A DNA stretch of 64,000 nt, taken from positions 312,501 to 376,500 of the forward strand of contig JAQFVV010006506.1 of the NCBI GenBank assembly GCA_028023455.1, written 5' to 3'. The position numbers were made by a program, and so were the translations under genes. Shown here one piece after another: positions 35,758 to 50,348 of this stretch. How positions within the stretch are numbered: the first letter of the stretch is position 1; every line of letters starts with the position of its first letter. The stretch comes from Epiperipatus broadwayi (lineage: Eukaryota > Onychophora > Udeonychophora > Euonychophora > Peripatidae). Under the pieces are notes generated by a model that did no database searches, was not told the origin of the DNA, and worked only from the letters and a program-made list of their open reading frames with translations.

Positions 35758-38700
35758 CACAGTATTTATAAGCTTATCCAGGAGTTTTTTAAAAAAGAAT
35801 AAGATACTTATGAATTATCATGAAATAAAATAATGAAAGAAATAGAATGTTTAGTCCTTTTTGAAGGAAACATTTTTTAAAAAGAATATATTTTACAAGA
35901 ATTAAAAAAGAGCTTACAGAGAAGATTTTGTTAAGGAGTTGTGATATTAAAAACTTCTAGTCTCAGAAATATTAAAAATGCAACTTTAGAAGTATTTGTT
36001 TTGAAGCACTTTATTGAGAATGGAAACCTATATAAAAGAATGAACACATAATAGTTGATTAAAAATGGATCCATGGAAATATTGTGGAAAAGTTTACCGA
36101 GTATTTTAAAAGTTAAATTATTTAAGAAGCTTCACATGATTAGTTTAGCATAATGAATCTTTAATAATAATTATTTAAAACAGAAAAACCAAGGATTGTT
36201 GTTTTATAGAATTTACTAAAATGGATTAACAAGGATTTTATTATATTTTTTAAGATTTAAAAGATGTCATATTATATTTTTACTATTGTTTTAAAAATTG
36301 CTCGCCAACCACCCTCAATGGACTGCTCTTGTTCATCGTCATAGCAACGGAGCGAGGGGAAAATGTTCTTGAAGAATAACGCATTTTTTAGGGAGAACAT
36401 TTAAAAAAAAAGCTAGAGAAAAATAATAAGCTTTATGAACTCTATCAAGGACTTTTATCAAGTAAAGAATTAATGAAGAAATAAGTAATTATAGTCTTGA
36501 TTTTTTTTTTTTACTAACTTAGCATAATTGTAAATCTTCTATTTTTTTTATAAGATTAGGAAAACATAAAAATATTGATTTATTAATATTAGAATTTTAT
36601 AATGAAATAATCTAATAATTTATATAAGAGTATTTTTAAAATAAAGTGTATGGATGTGAACTTTCTTTATATCTGTAATGTTCAAGTGGATAAAGAAAAC
36701 CTACAGCAAATGATGACCAGATAAAGGTTATTTGGTAATAGTAATAACTATTAATAAATTATAATGTATATTTTTGTTTTCTTTAGATCATCTATGAATC
36801 GTAAGAATGAAGTGTAAAAGTTTTAATTATATGTAATGCATTTATACAACATTTTAAAAACATTATGAGATAGGATTGATTTGAAAATATGCATACAATG
36901 ATTTTTATATTAGTGATATAATCCAAAATAGTAACAAATATTTGTGTGATTTTTTAAAAAAAACTTTTCATGTTATTGGATATTCAAGTATTGTCTAACT
37001 AGATTGTATATGATTAAACACAAAATAATGAAGTAAGCAAACTTTTCTTAGGGAACAGTGAGATTGTTTGAAACTATCAGTGAATTTTATTTATTGTTTT
37101 TGTAAATGCAGATAGTATTTATCGATGTAAGATGTGGAAAATCTTGAGAAATAATATTGAGATAGTGGCTTGGAAGTACTATGGTTAGCAGGAAACCAAG
37201 ATGCTGTTTTTAAAAAATAGGATGTGATAAGGAATGTGAATAATAAAAATAATACTTAGTTTTGTGTAGATATCAGCATAGTTAACAAAGCCCTATGACT
37301 GGTACACATTTTATTTGGACAGTGTTTTATATTTCTTTAAATATTTGATGTTCTAATAAAGCTGAAGGAATAGCTTTAACATTGTTTATGTACTAGAGGA
37401 TATTAGACAGGTAAAGGTCATGCCTCTATATCTAGTTAATGCAATGTGCCATGATTTTGAGATATGTTATGAGTGATACTCTAGCTTTCTTTCTTAAATC
37501 CTATACATCTGTTTCGCTATCTTTATTTCATGTAACTGCATCGTTTAGTAAGATATTTTGAATAGAAATGGTAAATAATTTAGAGCTTAGGTTATGCTAT
37601 CATTTTGTATAAGATTGGTTTATTTGCTTATAATGAACAGAATTTTATAATTTAAAATTGAAGGTCCAGTGAATCCTAGGGAAGGTAAAGAATGATAGAA
37701 TATATTTTGAATTTTATTTCGGAAATGAAATATAAAATTTTTAAAATAGGGTATCTAAACAAAGACATTTTCTTTAAAATGTTAATTATTTTTGAATGCT
37801 TTATTATTATTATTTTTTTAGAAGAAAAATAAATATTGCATATTTTTAAAATACAATAATATACAATAAATGTAAGAAATATGCATAGTATATTTTTTGT
37901 TTATTGAATAACAGGAATATATTGATTATTACACTTATATCATACTAAAGTAAGCCTAAATAAGAATATATTATGATTAGTAAACATTGTGTGATAAAAC
38001 ACTAAAATCTAGTAATGATTTTTGGATAAATATTTTGTGTAACATCTTTGACTTTGCAAGATGAAAATTTGTTTAATTTTTTAAGAAATCCATACTCATT
38101 ATAAAGTTAATTTTGTTTTTTTTTCTGTAGAATGTTTTCCTATGAATGTTTTAAAATCAAGATAGTTTAATAATATTAAGGATGAAATATTTTGCTAACA
38201 AAATAAGTAAATATATTTGTAATAAATTAACCATAATGAGAAACCAAAGGGTAACATTTTATTTTGTCTTAAGTCTAAATACAGATATAACTAAAAATAA
38301 ATTATTTTTATAACCTAGTAGATAAAATGTAAAGTATAAAATAAGGATATCCACTGTAAATAGTATACATAAATTGTTTATTTTCTTTTGTTGTTAGTAA
38401 TAAACTTTGTTAAAATTTGTTTTTCAAAATTTTTGTGTCTGGATTGTTTATTTCTCCACTACACTGCATGAAATCACGATATATTCATAATAATTGAAAC
38501 AAATATATAATTTTGCACAAAAAGATAAAAAAAATTATTTTTAGGATTTAAATATTTTATTGGTATTCTTTTAATTAAATAATCATAATATTACATTGAT
38601 TTATTGGTCATAAATCAGTTATCACAATAGTATATTGAATTATATGCTATCAGTTGCCACACACACTTTTGTTTGTCAGATTATCAAATGCTACCACGTA

Positions 38701-39316
38701 TTTATTATATTATTACATGAAGATAAAAGATTATATTAAATTATTTTATTTTTATTGTGATAATAAAATTATAGTGAAAAGAAAAGATATACAGAATTAG
38801 TTAAACGATGAAGAATATTATTATTATTTTATTATTATTAATTTAGTAGTAGATTATGACATAAAATCCCTTCTCATATTTTACTACCATATTTTTTTAT
38901 TAACATAGAATAAACTTTATGAACCTGAGATTTTATTTGAGCTAGATTATTACAAATAGGAGATTAAGATTTAATTATTAGTTTAATCTTAGTGAGTAGA
39001 AGTTATTAAAGTTGTAAGAATGCTATGAGTTTGTTATTTGAATAGTAATAAAGGGGGATAGTGTTCTTATGCCATTGAGGTAATATCCTGTGGGATATTG
39101 GCTCAATGTAATCTATCTTGTCACTTGTATTTTCACTTCAAGTCTCATGAAAATATTAAAATATTTATTTAATTTATTTTATAACTGAACCTTATTCGTA
39201 TTTTAAATTTGAGCTAGTGAAACATTTTAATTTTAATGCTGAATATTTCATTTATTAATGATTAACTGAGCTAGAACCCATGTTATTTCATATCATATAC
39301 TACTCTAAAGTGAGGA

Positions 39317-39320
<4 letters not shown>

Positions 39321-39366
<46 letters not shown>
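39321..39366. repeat. (TA)n tract between E6 and E7
   Basis: 46 bp of pure TA between GGATGCA (end of E6) and TGGTACT (start of E7). The reading frame with alternating Ile/Tyr through it is an artefact. Confidence 0.95.
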
Positions 39367-39369
<3 letters not shown>

Positions 39370-40204
39370 TACTTAGTTCCAAGAGGTAATCAAGGTTATC
39401 TTAGCTTAACCTTTTGTTTAAAATTTCGAAATAAAAAAAATAATGATGATAAAAATGAAAATTAACTTAGTTAATTATTAAAATAGGATAATCTAAATAT
39501 TTTAATAGTGTCAGTTGGTTTGATGAGGGATGTTAGGTAATAATTTAACATAAGCAAATGTTAAAAAAAATAATTGTGAATTGATAAATAGTATTAAATG
39601 TATTCTAAAATAACTACTGTATAATCCATTTTAATGTCTAAAGAATAATAATTACATATTATAAATAAGTTGGAATAATTAAGTAATAAATTTTTAAAAA
39701 AATGATATGTAAGTTTTTATTAAAAAAGAAATAAGAATATTTGTTATTAGTTTTGTAGTTTAGCATTCCAGTTATAAAAATTATTTAGATTAAATATTCA
39801 TTAACATTTTATTGTTGTAATTTTAAAAATAATTTTAAACAATTAATGTAAAGCCCAGATATATGTGAGAATATGTGCATGCATAGACAAGGAAACATAA
39901 GAATAAAAAAGTAATTTAATTCCAATATTGTTTAAAATAAGTAAATAAAACAAATGTGTGGATAAAATTATTTCAATTAAAAATTTAAGGATTCAGTAAA
40001 AGGTATAACTTTGAATTTCATATTTATTACTATTGAGTTGTGTAAAATATCATTATAAAAAAAAATGTTGCATAATATTTGTTAATAATAACATTTTGAC
40101 TTTGCAGCTTGAAGTCACATGGTATGGGAAAATTATATTGATTATGTCAGTAGATTGATTCCACAGCTGGTTTGTCAGAATATTAGAATTTAATAAAAAT
40201 AGTT

Positions 40205-40222
40205 TTTATTGGTTTTTAAATG
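40205..40222 (+). promoter_or_regulatory. ATTGG box of E7
   Basis: ATTGG at 40208-40212, 841 bp from the element start, followed by TTTTTAAATG, a weak TATA-like run. Confidence 0.35.
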
Positions 40223-40485
40223 AATTGTAAGTGGATGAAAAATTGTGAGATAAAACGGAGATCGAGGGGTCATTCAGGAGCTGTTTTAAATATATGTGTG
40301 GCTGAATCTTAAAAGTCCCTTAATAAAAAGTAATTTTTAAAAACTTTATATTTTCTAAAAAAATAAAGTATGTTTTTAAAACAATTACATAAAATCATCT
40401 TCTAGAAATGAAGTGCTGAGGATAAAAAAAGATAATCCATTTTCTGATAGATTAATTACAATTAAAGCATTAAAATTACAGTAAA

Positions 40486-40689
40486 ATGTTTGAAGAAAAT
40501 ACAGCATCTCAAATTTCATCTACATTTGATTTATTCATTTTTCTTTATTTAGAAGTAAAACTTAAATCATTAAGTATTGTTATGGCTAAATACTTTATTG
40601 CACTAAACTATAGTATATCTCCTATCAAATTAAAAATACATGTGAAAAAGAAATTAAAAAAAAGACATTCAAACATTTTAAAATATTAA
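40486..40689 (+). CDS. Short ORF of E7 (67 aa), doubtful
   Basis: It lies 1.12 kb from the element start, the same offset as the short ORFs of E1 and E5, and like them ends in a Lys-rich stretch (KIHVKKKLKKRHSN). Sequence similarity beyond that is weak. No domain. Confidence 0.25.
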   Translation: MFEENTASQISSTFDLFIFLYLEVKLKSLSIVMAKYFIALNYSISPIKLKIHVKKKLKKRHSNILKY

Positions 40690-41497
40690 AATGGAAATGC
40701 ATTAGTGTCTTTATAAATTAGAAGTGACACTAAATTTAATACTTTATTACTTAATACATGATATATACATTTAAATATGCTTTTAACAGAATGATGTTTC
40801 TGTGGACAATATGTATTTTAAAATACTAATTCTCATTTATGCCGGTAGTATGAAAAGAATTTGTTGGGAAGTAAAGCTTTAAAAGAATTAAAAAATATTA
40901 TTAATGAACTTCTCTCTGTCAAATACATAATGTTTTGTTATAGTTGCCAGTACTTATAAGTAACTTTATGACCGTTGATTTTAGCTCATAAACAGAGGAA
41001 TGTCTTAATTATAAAAGAAATCTACTCTTATGTTTAAAAAATAAAAGGAAATTTGTTTTAAAAAAAAAGAAATACATTTTGAAATATTAAGAACTGTTTT
41101 AAAAAAAAGCTCTATTTTAAAAAAATGCGTTTATCTAAAGAAGAACACTAAAAGCTAACTAAAAGAAGATAAAGAAATTCAGATAAAGAAATATATATTA
41201 TTATTATTATATACATTTTTGAACTCGGGATCCTATAAATAAATTAAAGTGTGTTCAGCTGAAGAATTTATTTTGTTTCATGCTGGCTTAATCTTATTAT
41301 TTAAGTTTTTTTTAAATTGTCTTAAAAAAAATATTATTAATGAACTATTGAATATTTTCGTTTGGAAATGATTGCCATGTATATAAATGTATTAATTAAA
41401 GCTTCGAATTCAGATAGATATCTTAACCTGGATAAATTGTCTACACATTATGAAATGGAAAAATCATCACGGAGCCAAAATATGAACTTGAATTAAT

Positions 41498-41529
<32 letters not shown>

Positions 41530-42169
41530 TTTTATGGTCTGCTTTATTGGTTTTAAAAAAAGAATGAAACCATAAAAATATTTATGCTATTATTTTTTTG
41601 TAACATTTTGCATAAATATACAGGTAAATTAGGGTTATAATTTTAAAATGAAATAGGTTTATTTGAATGAGCAAATGTTTTTTGCCATTCTTAAGTAGAT
41701 TTAGTTCATTTATTAAGCATTACCCTAGCTAGTTTCTATTTAATAATTTTATTTATAGAGATTTAAATATCACAGTCTTATTTTCATATAGGGATGTTTT
41801 ACTCAATTTTTATTTTAAATTTACTAAAGAATTTATCAGAGAGTATCCATTCATTTGTTTTCTGAATGTTATATTAATAATAACTACAAATATTTTATAT
41901 TCATTGAGAAGTAAATATTCTTGCATTTAATTTACAATTTTAATAGTCCACTAGTCACTATATTTTAGCATTTAATATTTTGTTATGTGTGCATTGTGCC
42001 TTGCCTAGAATTTTATATGCATTTAAGTTTAAAGTATTTTTTACAGTAGTCATTGGACACATAGTTTGCTTTGTTGGTTTGAACATTGGATATACATTTT
42101 GTATTTTTATAAATTTTTTGGAAATAACTTAGTTAGTTTAAGTGAAGTATATATCTTGCTATTAGTTAA

Positions 42170-42470
42170 TATTTGGTAGCCTCATAGAGTTAGGCTTAGT
42201 TAATAATTTTGAATATGCTTATGGAGTAGGTAAAATCCTCCATCCTTATTGTATTGTATTTCCATGATTTGATAGTGCGTATTCCCAAAAGAGGGTTATT
42301 GTATTGTATTTTTCAGTGATGATGATCACATTTATAAGCATTGGAAATCCCATGAGAGGATTGTGCTTTTCTGGTGGGTGTTCCTGTTCCCAGATGTACT
42401 GTAGATGAATTCCAGACATCTTCATTTCTGCCTCGAAGTTAGGTAATTTGGAAGCCACCATATTCTTTTC
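42170..42470. other. Conserved internal block shared by E3, E7 and E8
   Basis: Read on minus, ATGGTGGCTTCCAAA is followed by a conserved stretch around GAGGCAGAAATG. E8 (about 47640-47910, plus) and E3 (about 17080-17290, plus) carry the same block. On this reading E7 is open for 71 codons (42246-42461) and E8 in another frame for 84 (47653-47907), but the frames do not agree, so I do not call a gene. It is antisense to the putative element promoters. Confidence 0.4.
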
Positions 42471-44479
42471 CAGCTCTGAGGAGCCTAGTATCTTTATATT
42501 TTTTGCCTAACATTCATGATGACTTAATTCTAATTCCACAACAGTAGGTGATGTTGCATTCGTTTTAGATTTGTGATGACAAGATATGCTTGTTGAGGAA
42601 ATGTATTTCTTTGAATAGTTGTAGCTAATTTAAGGCTCATAGGTATATCAATGTTTGAATTGTGTTGCGATGATAGTTTATCATGCACAAGATAACCAAC
42701 AATAAGTTATATTTAATTTAAAGTATGTTAGATTTGCATATGGTATAAGTGGCAATTCACACATAATAATTTAATATTTTCGTCCAGAATTTCGCCGCTG
42801 GATTTGTAAGTCTGTTACATCATTATCTTTAAAACATTGAGGGAATAATTTTATGTGGACTAAAATTATTTAAAAAAAAGTATAACTGATTTCTGATGAA
42901 TGACTGTCCTATACACTTAATTTAGTTTAATTTTAATATTAGCTTAATCTGATTTAAACATATATCTAGCTGTGATATTAGTTATATCCGTGAAACTAGT
43001 GATGATATTTTTCAAAAGTATTGCTGAATATGCTTACTCCAACTTAGCGTTTGTTAAGTTGAGGAGTATAAAATTAAGCTTAGGGTTTTCAATATAAACA
43101 TAGTTCTGTGTGTTATTCTGATTAGTAGATGACACAATAATGTTATTAATTAGTCTAATAAAAAAGAATAGTAGTGTGCTTATTAAGTACATATGATAAT
43201 TAAAGTTTAAAATATTTTTTTGAGAAAAATATAATTATTAAAAGAAAGTAACAGTGAATAACCTTTGTCTGTTATTAAGTGTATTAGTGTAATTTAAATA
43301 AAACTGTTAAGAATCCAAATAATTATATAAAATCTTAGTGTGGTATTGGCAATGTTTGTATTCTACCACATTTGTAAACATTTCTTCTCATTTTTAATAA
43401 ACCAAATTATTATTATTTCAAAAGTTTTGTTTTGTTTGTTTTACTTTTATATGAAAATATATTATTGTCTTGGGTTCCAAGTTCACAAAATCTTAAAATT
43501 TTAAAGTTATTGAATCGTCAATTCAGAAATTTACAGTATATTCTAATTTAATTAAATATAGTTGATATTTTCTTGAAAACTAAAAAGCTATGTTAAAGTA
43601 AATGATTCTCATATTGAATCACAAATACAGATAATTGCATTATAGCAGATACATAATTAAATACTTAATTAAAAGTTTATTTTTTTAAATTATCATTATA
43701 TCTTTTCAGACTAAAGATTATGCAATATCAGATTAACAATATTAGTACTTCAGAAGAATGTTTTAATTAATATTATTTTAAAAGCTGCACACTATCTTAT
43801 ATTTACTGCACATCATCTATCATCATCTTAAATCTTATACATTTAAAGAATTCTAATCCATTTGCATTTGAGGTCTTTAGTGGTTGTCTATGAGTATGAA
43901 AAGGCTCTTTTCTTTGCTCAAGTAATATCTTAGATAATAGGCCATTATTAGTTAAATTTAAATTGATTCATTAAATTTTGTGAATTAATATTTGTTTTGT
44001 TTATTATTTTAAGATTGAACATATTATAATTATTTATGGTCAGCTAAGATATCACTTATTTATTTATTAATCACAGTAATTCTTTATTAGGCAACTTAAC
44101 TTAAACTTTAATTTTGCACAAGAGTTTTAGTTTTAAAATCCCTGGGGTTATTTACTCTTGTTGTTTTAGTAAATATAATTCTGTAAGATAATCTTTTAAA
44201 GCAAAGCATCATAGGTCTTATTCGGAGAGTGTATGATCTATTGGTAAGACTGATATGGTAAGCATTGATTAGTGATTTAGATAATCTTTTGTATGGTTTA
44301 TTAAAAGATCAATATGCTGTAGTAGTTATAGTTCATCAGTATTGGATTTGATCTTTATTTGATTATACATCTCTGGATCATCATCTCATTTCTTTAAATT
44401 TATTGTAACCCCATTGAGCTGAGTCATTTAGAGTCTCTCATTTATATTTCATTTCATCTCATTTCAATTCTATTTCATT

Positions 44480-45289
44480 TTTTTCATGTCATTTCTCATA
44501 TCCCTCTATTATCTCAGCCATTTAAAACATTCATTAAGAGTTTCTTCTATCATCTCATTTCATTTCTTTCTCCTTTATTCCATCTTTTTCTTATATCTCT
44601 CTTTCATATCTTTCCCATCATCTCATTTCTTCTCTCTCTCTCTCTCTCTCTCTCTATTATGTATATCATTTCTATTACTTTTCCTCATTTCTTTTCCATC
44701 TCAATTCTTTTCTTTTCCATCATTTATCTTTACCATTATCATTACCTCCATTTCATTATTTCTATCATCTCTTTTTCTTTCTTTCATTTTTACCTCCATT
44801 TCATTATTAGCATTTTTTCTTTTTTTCTCTTTCTCTTTCTTTTTCCCCCCTCTCTCATTTCATTATTAGCATTATTTCTTTCTCTTTCTTTTTCTTTCTC
44901 ACACCCCTCTCTCGTGTCATTAGTAGCATTATCTCTCTCTATATCTCCCTTATCATTTTTCCCTCTTCCTTTCCACTTACCTTTCATCATCATCATTTTT
45001 ACTTCCATTTCATAATCTTCTCCCTCTATTCTCTTCCTTTTTTATTTTCTTTTCTTCTTTTCTCTCTCTCTTTCTCTTTCTTTCCCCCCTTTCTCCTTTC
45101 ATTAGGTTACGATTTATCTCTTTCTATATCTCCCTTATCACCTTCTCTTTCTTCCTCTCCACTTACCTTTCATCATCATCATTTTTACTTCCATCTCATA
45201 ATCTTCTCCTATATTCTCTTCCCTTTTTATTTCTTTTTCTTCTTTTATCTCTCTCTTCCTCTTTCTCACACCCCTCCCTCATTCTAGTA
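44480..45289. repeat. Polypyrimidine low-complexity tail of E7
   Basis: CT-rich, including (TC)n at 44631-44655 and two diverged copies of a segment with TATATCTCCCTTATCA (about 44940 and 45126). The Ser/Phe/Leu-rich and Lys/Glu-rich ORFs here are composition artefacts. E3 and E8 have a shorter purine-rich counterpart at their equivalent end. Confidence 0.8.
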
Positions 45290-45293
45290 GGTT

Positions 45294-45296
<3 letters not shown>

Positions 45297-45335
<39 letters not shown>

Positions 45336-45337
45336 GT

Positions 45338-45375
<38 letters not shown>
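45297..45375. repeat. (TA)n junction between E7 and E8 with a trapped AAAGGTTAC
   Basis: Two TA tracts are separated by AAAGGTTAC at 45332-45340, which looks like a leftover of a further element end (GGTTAC). E7 and E8 meet here tail to tail. Confidence 0.85.
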
Positions 45376-45378
<3 letters not shown>

Positions 45379-48300
45379 AACCTTTATAGAAAGAGAGAGA
45401 TGACAGAAGGGTAGGTGGTAAAAAATGAAAATAATGAAGGAATAAGATAAGATCTGAAAAAAGGAAGAGAAGGAAAAAAAGGGATGAGAAATGGAAGATG
45501 ATATGACAGAGGGTGCTAGTTGTAACCTTTTAATAAAATGAAGACATGGGGGATTGGTGAGGATGACAAAGAAAAGATGAAATGGTGAAGATAAACTGAT
45601 CTATTAGAGAATGGAAATGATCTCATTATCCTAATCTATTCTATTAGAGACTCCTTACAACTTGGCTCAGTGGGATTAAAATAAAAATCAAGAGTGAAGG
45701 ATGATCCAGAGATATACAATTGGAAAGAGACCAAATCTATTACCAATGCAAATAACTATTATGGCATATTAATAATTTCACATAAGATAGTTTAAATAAT
45801 AAGATAGTTTAAGATAATTTAAATCATTATTCAAAAGTTATTAGAATCGGCCTACTATCAGGTCATACCCTCTGAATAAAACAAATGACACTTTGTTGGA
45901 AGGACTATCTCACTAAATTACTAGGAATAAGGCAACAAGAGTAAACAATCTCAGGCATTTTACAACTAAAACTCTTGTGCAACATAAAAGTTAAGTTGCC
46001 TAATAAATGAATGTTTGGATTAATAAACAAGTGAGTGATGTCTTGGCTGACCAATAAGATAACTATCTTATGTTCAATCATGAAATAATAAACAAAAAAA
46101 TATTAATCTAAATAATTGATTAATTAATCTAAATTTAAATTAATAATTACCTATTACCCAAGACATCACTCAAGCAAGGAAAAGGACAAGGGTACTTTTT
46201 ATGCCTATCCACATACTCACAGACAACCTATTAATGACCTTAAATGCAGATGGATTTTAAAATTTTAAAAATATACAAGATAATGTAAGATAATGTGCAG
46301 CTTCAAAAATAAATAGTAAATACTCTTCTTAAGCACTAATATTCTTTCTTTCACATTGCATAATCTTCAGTTTAAAAAGATATAAAAACTTAAAAATCAA
46401 CTTTAAAATGAGAATTCAATTAAGTATCTGTAATTATGTGATATCTGTTACTGTGATTCAATCTGAAGATCACAAAGATTAGCATGACTGTATATAATTT
46501 AAACCAGTATAAAAATATATTTTATATACTTTATGAAATTTTTGTGAATCTTTGGAACTCAAGACAATATTTCATATAAAAGAAAAACAAACAGAAACGA
46601 AACTTTTCAAATAACAGTAATTTGGTTTATTAATAACAATAAAGAATAAAAATATTTACAAACAAAAATTATTGGAACAAACATTTCCAAGATAGCACTG
46701 GAATCTTTTAAAACATTTTGACTTATAAACTTTGTTTTGACTTACAAAATTATAACATTTTATCTGATTAAAATTACTGAGTATTCGTCTTTAACACTTT
46801 TTTAAACTGTTTATTTTAATAAACACATAAAAAATAAATAAATAAATACAAGAGTAAACAGATGCTATTTGACATTTAATTCTATCCACATAATCTCCTT
46901 AAATAATTAAAGATTCTAAATCTCTTTACTTTAATTATGAAGGTATGAGCTTAACAAACATAACCTTAAGTTTAAATGAAACATTTCATAGTACTGTGGT
47001 GTTATTTAACAAGCAGAATAATACACTAATAGGTTTATATTGTATACCATAAGCTAAACACAACGGCTATGCTGGAACTAGCATATACAGCATATATTTT
47101 ATAATTATCATTAGTTACACTGACACTAATAAGATTATATCTAGTGATGCATTTAAGTAGATCTAAGCTACCTTTAAATTAAATTAGATGTATGGGGTAC
47201 TCATCAGAGGTTATTTATACACATATTTCAATAAATTCTGTCCACATAAAATTATTCAACCAGATGATGTAAAATTAGAATTGAAAAGACTTACAATTCC
47301 AGCGGCAAAAACTCTGGATGAACATATTAAACTATTAAGTATGTGTGAATTGCCACTTATAACCATATGCATAATCTACATACTTAAAAATAAATATAAA
47401 TTATTGTTGGTTGGTTTGTGGATGATAAAACTATCATAACAGCACAATTTACACATTGATATATGTTTAAGCATTAAATATAGCTAACTACACCCTGAAG
47501 AAGCAGAGTTCCTCAAACAAACATATCTTGTCATCACATATCTAAAACAGCTGCAACATCACCTACTGTGGTGAAAATAGCATTAATATATCATGAGTGA
47601 CAGGCCAAAATAAATACATATATGCTCCACAGAGCTGAACAACTTTCTAATAATGTGGTGGCTTCCAAAAATATCTATCTTTGAGGCAGAAAAAAGGATG
47701 CCTGGACCTTGTCTCAGTGCATCAGGAACAGGAAAGATGCACCAGGAAAGTATGATCCTCTTAATGGAATCTAAATACTTTAAAAATGTGATGACAATCA
47801 CTAGAATTATAAATATCTGGTATACAATAATCCTCAATGGGAACAAGCACCATCACCTCATGGAAAAGCAATACAATAAGGATGGAGGACCTTGTCTACA
47901 GCATTAAGCATACTTATAATAATTAGCAAATCCTTGCTCTATGAGGCTAACAAATACTAAACTAATAACAATTTATAAACATCACTTGAACTGACTAAGT
48001 CATCAATAAGAATTTTTAAAATACAGCATGTATATTCAATGTCAGAACCAACAAAGCAAACTATGTCAACTGACTAATATAAGAATTACTGAAAAATTAA
48101 ATGCATATAATAATTTTTGGGCAAAGGTACAATGCACACATAATAAAATATTAAATATTAAAATATAGTGGCTAGTGGACATTTAAAAGACTGTGAATTG
48201 CAAAAAAATTAATTCTCAAAGCATATATAAAAATATTTGCGGTTATTATTAAGGTAGTATTCATAAAAACAAATAAATGGAAAACTCTCTGATAAACCTC

Positions 48301-49642
48301 TTTGGCTGATTTATATAAAACTGAGTGAAATACCACACATTTAAATAAGCTAAGAATGAGATATTAAAATCTCCAAAGATAAAATTATTAAATATACATT
48401 AATTTGTGAAGTGTTTGACAAATATAACAATACTAATATGATCTGAGAATGGTAGAATATCTACTCATTCTAATAAACCCATTAACACTAAAATCATAAC
48501 ATTAATGTATCTGGCACATTTATACCAAACAGTATTACACATATTTAAATATATATATATATAGCATAAATATTTTTCTGATTTCTTTTTTTTTAAACCA
48601 ATAAAACATTCAAAATAAAAATACAATAACTTTAGTTCATAGCTTCAGCTTCCGCCGTACCGGTTTTTCTGTTCAAGACATTTATATAATTTATTGAATA
48701 CTATTTATCTGATGGCGCAAAGCTTCTGATCAAAACATTTAAATTAAACATGGCAAAGATTTCCAAACAAAACATATGTAATAGTTCTTTAAAGCTAATG
48801 CAATTCTTCCTTTAAAGATATTTTTACTTCAAATAAGCACTACAATAAACATAATACTAATAAAATAATAAGGAACCGGCAAATAAATGGTAGGTAAAAC
48901 AAATGATTTAGCTGAGAATGTCAATATGGGATCCCGGATTTACTTATACAATAAATAATACAGCTTCATTTTAATTTCTTTTTTTTTTTTAAAGAAAGAA
49001 CGCATTTTTAAGCAGTTTTTCTCTTTTTTAAAATTATTTTTGCATACAATATTTTAAATGCTTCCAAATAATTTATCTTTAACTCTTCTTAACATAAGAG
49101 TGGGTGCATTTTGGAAGTAGAAAATTCAATCTGTCCAATGAGTTAGAAATAATTATCATAAATTTCACGTATAGATATAAGCAAACATACTTAACATTTA
49201 ATACATAAAAGTTCATCCTTAAATAATTGCAGTTTATAACATTTTGTAAAACTATTTTAGAAACAAATAATTAATATAATGAATATCTTTTAGTTGAACA
49301 TTAGGCAAAATTAATACACTATTGGTACTTGAAATTAGTTATAAACGAACTTAAACAAAGATATTGAAGCTTTTCTATTATAATAAAGTTACTACAAATG
49401 TTTTTACACTTTCCTCATTTAAATTTTCTTTTATCTAATGAATAACTAAGTAATTTTCGACCATAAAGTTCGATGGAGGAACAATCATTAAGCCATAAAT
49501 ATATTAATTGTCTATATCTTAAATTCATTTCACAGAAGATATTAGTTATGCAGTTAGTGAAGAAGATAGCAAATATAAAATTTCCTTTAAACATTTTTAT
49601 TATAGCTTTTAAGAGAATTAACTGAAAGTCAATGCCACGGAA

Positions 49643-50345
49643 ATGAGTTACCTCTTCTATTTAGCAGTCACACTTTATAATCTTGGAATAATAATAGGGA
49701 AGCCTGAGACAGTATTAACAGACTATGGTACACCTTTTCTATCCAAAGAATGGCAAAAATGGGTGGGAAAATCTCAGCTAAAACATGTGTTTACATCCAT
49801 CAGGAATCCACAGTCAAGCCCTTGTAAATTTGTAATGTGGAAACTCAGATATTTGTTCAGAACCTAACTAGAGAATGAGTACAAGAGGTGAGTAAAGTAA
49901 ATAGAGGGTGTAGTCAATTACATCAATTGAAGTATAAATGAATCAACTGGATTCACGCACATCACACTATACCTCAACCAGCCTACTCTGATATATTTGA
50001 TGAATACCAACCCCAATTATGTAAACCAATTTTGATGTGGAAAAGGACATATCAAAACCATATGAGCACTGAAAAACAAAGATAAGAGAAGAAACTGAAA
50101 CAAAAAATGCTCCCAACTTTAAAATAGGGGACAAAATGCTTATCAAAACACCCCATATATGTAAACCACTTGAAAATAAATGCCAGCAATTTTATAAAAA
50201 GTATGAAGGATCATTTACTATTATAAGACAATCAGATTCAAATGTGTTTTGGATAGAGATAGAAGGGAAACATAAGGGAACACCCACATCCTATCACTAT
50301 ATCTTGGTCTGTCATGGTGACCAAAGAGGAAATCTGTTAAATTGA
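49643..50345 (+). pseudogene. Gypsy integrase remnant (core end and C-terminal part)
   Basis: 49643-49867 reads GKPETVLTDYGTPFLSKEW and TSIRNPQSSPCKF, matching SDYGTPF and TSIRNPQSNPYER of the intact element, with the catalytic Glu replaced (Cys-Lys in place of Tyr-Glu). After about 250 bp of broken sequence (STGFTH is visible near 49945), 50136-50345 gives a C-terminal domain: LIKTPHICKPLENKCQQFYK, KYEGSFTIIRQSDSNVFWIE. It is a different Gypsy lineage from the 3638 element. Non-functional. Confidence 0.8.
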
Positions 50346-50348
50346 TAG

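Larger units (their letters stand above)
34276..39320 (+). mobile_element. E6: TA-flanked large element, 5.0 kb
   Basis: It starts TGTACCCTTTTCAATAGG, close to the E5 start (TGTACCCTTTTGTTTAGG), and ends GGATGCA. It is more diverged from E1 and E5 than they are from each other, but keeps the order of landmarks: a TATGTGAC box near 34795, CCAAT and TATAAAT boxes at 35237 and 35264, a short GC-richer patch at 36300-36360, and a block at 37265-37460 like 32650-32850 of E5 (CAGTGTTTTAT, GTGCCATGAT). No enzyme is recognisable. Confidence 0.65.
39367..45296 (+). mobile_element. E7: TA-flanked large element, 5.9 kb
   Basis: It starts TGGTACTTAG and ends GGTTACA (45290-45296), both next to (TA)n. 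From about 41000 to its end it aligns, in reverse, with E8 (45376 to about 49000), including 42000-42470 with 47640-48100 and 41330-41480 with 48640-48790. Landmarks: CACATGG near 40114, ATTGG box at 40208, short ORF at 40486, and a pyrimidine-rich tail. No enzyme is recognisable. Confidence 0.7.

Noticed and set aside
39280-39465. ORF with repeated Ile-Tyr
   Set aside because: Translation of a (TA)n tract joining E6 and E7.
44486-45015. Three ORFs rich in Ser/Phe/Leu or Lys/Glu
   Set aside because: They overlap in a polypyrimidine tract; composition artefact.
47188-47439. 83-codon plus ORF in E8
   Set aside because: The homologous part of E7 is not open in this frame.
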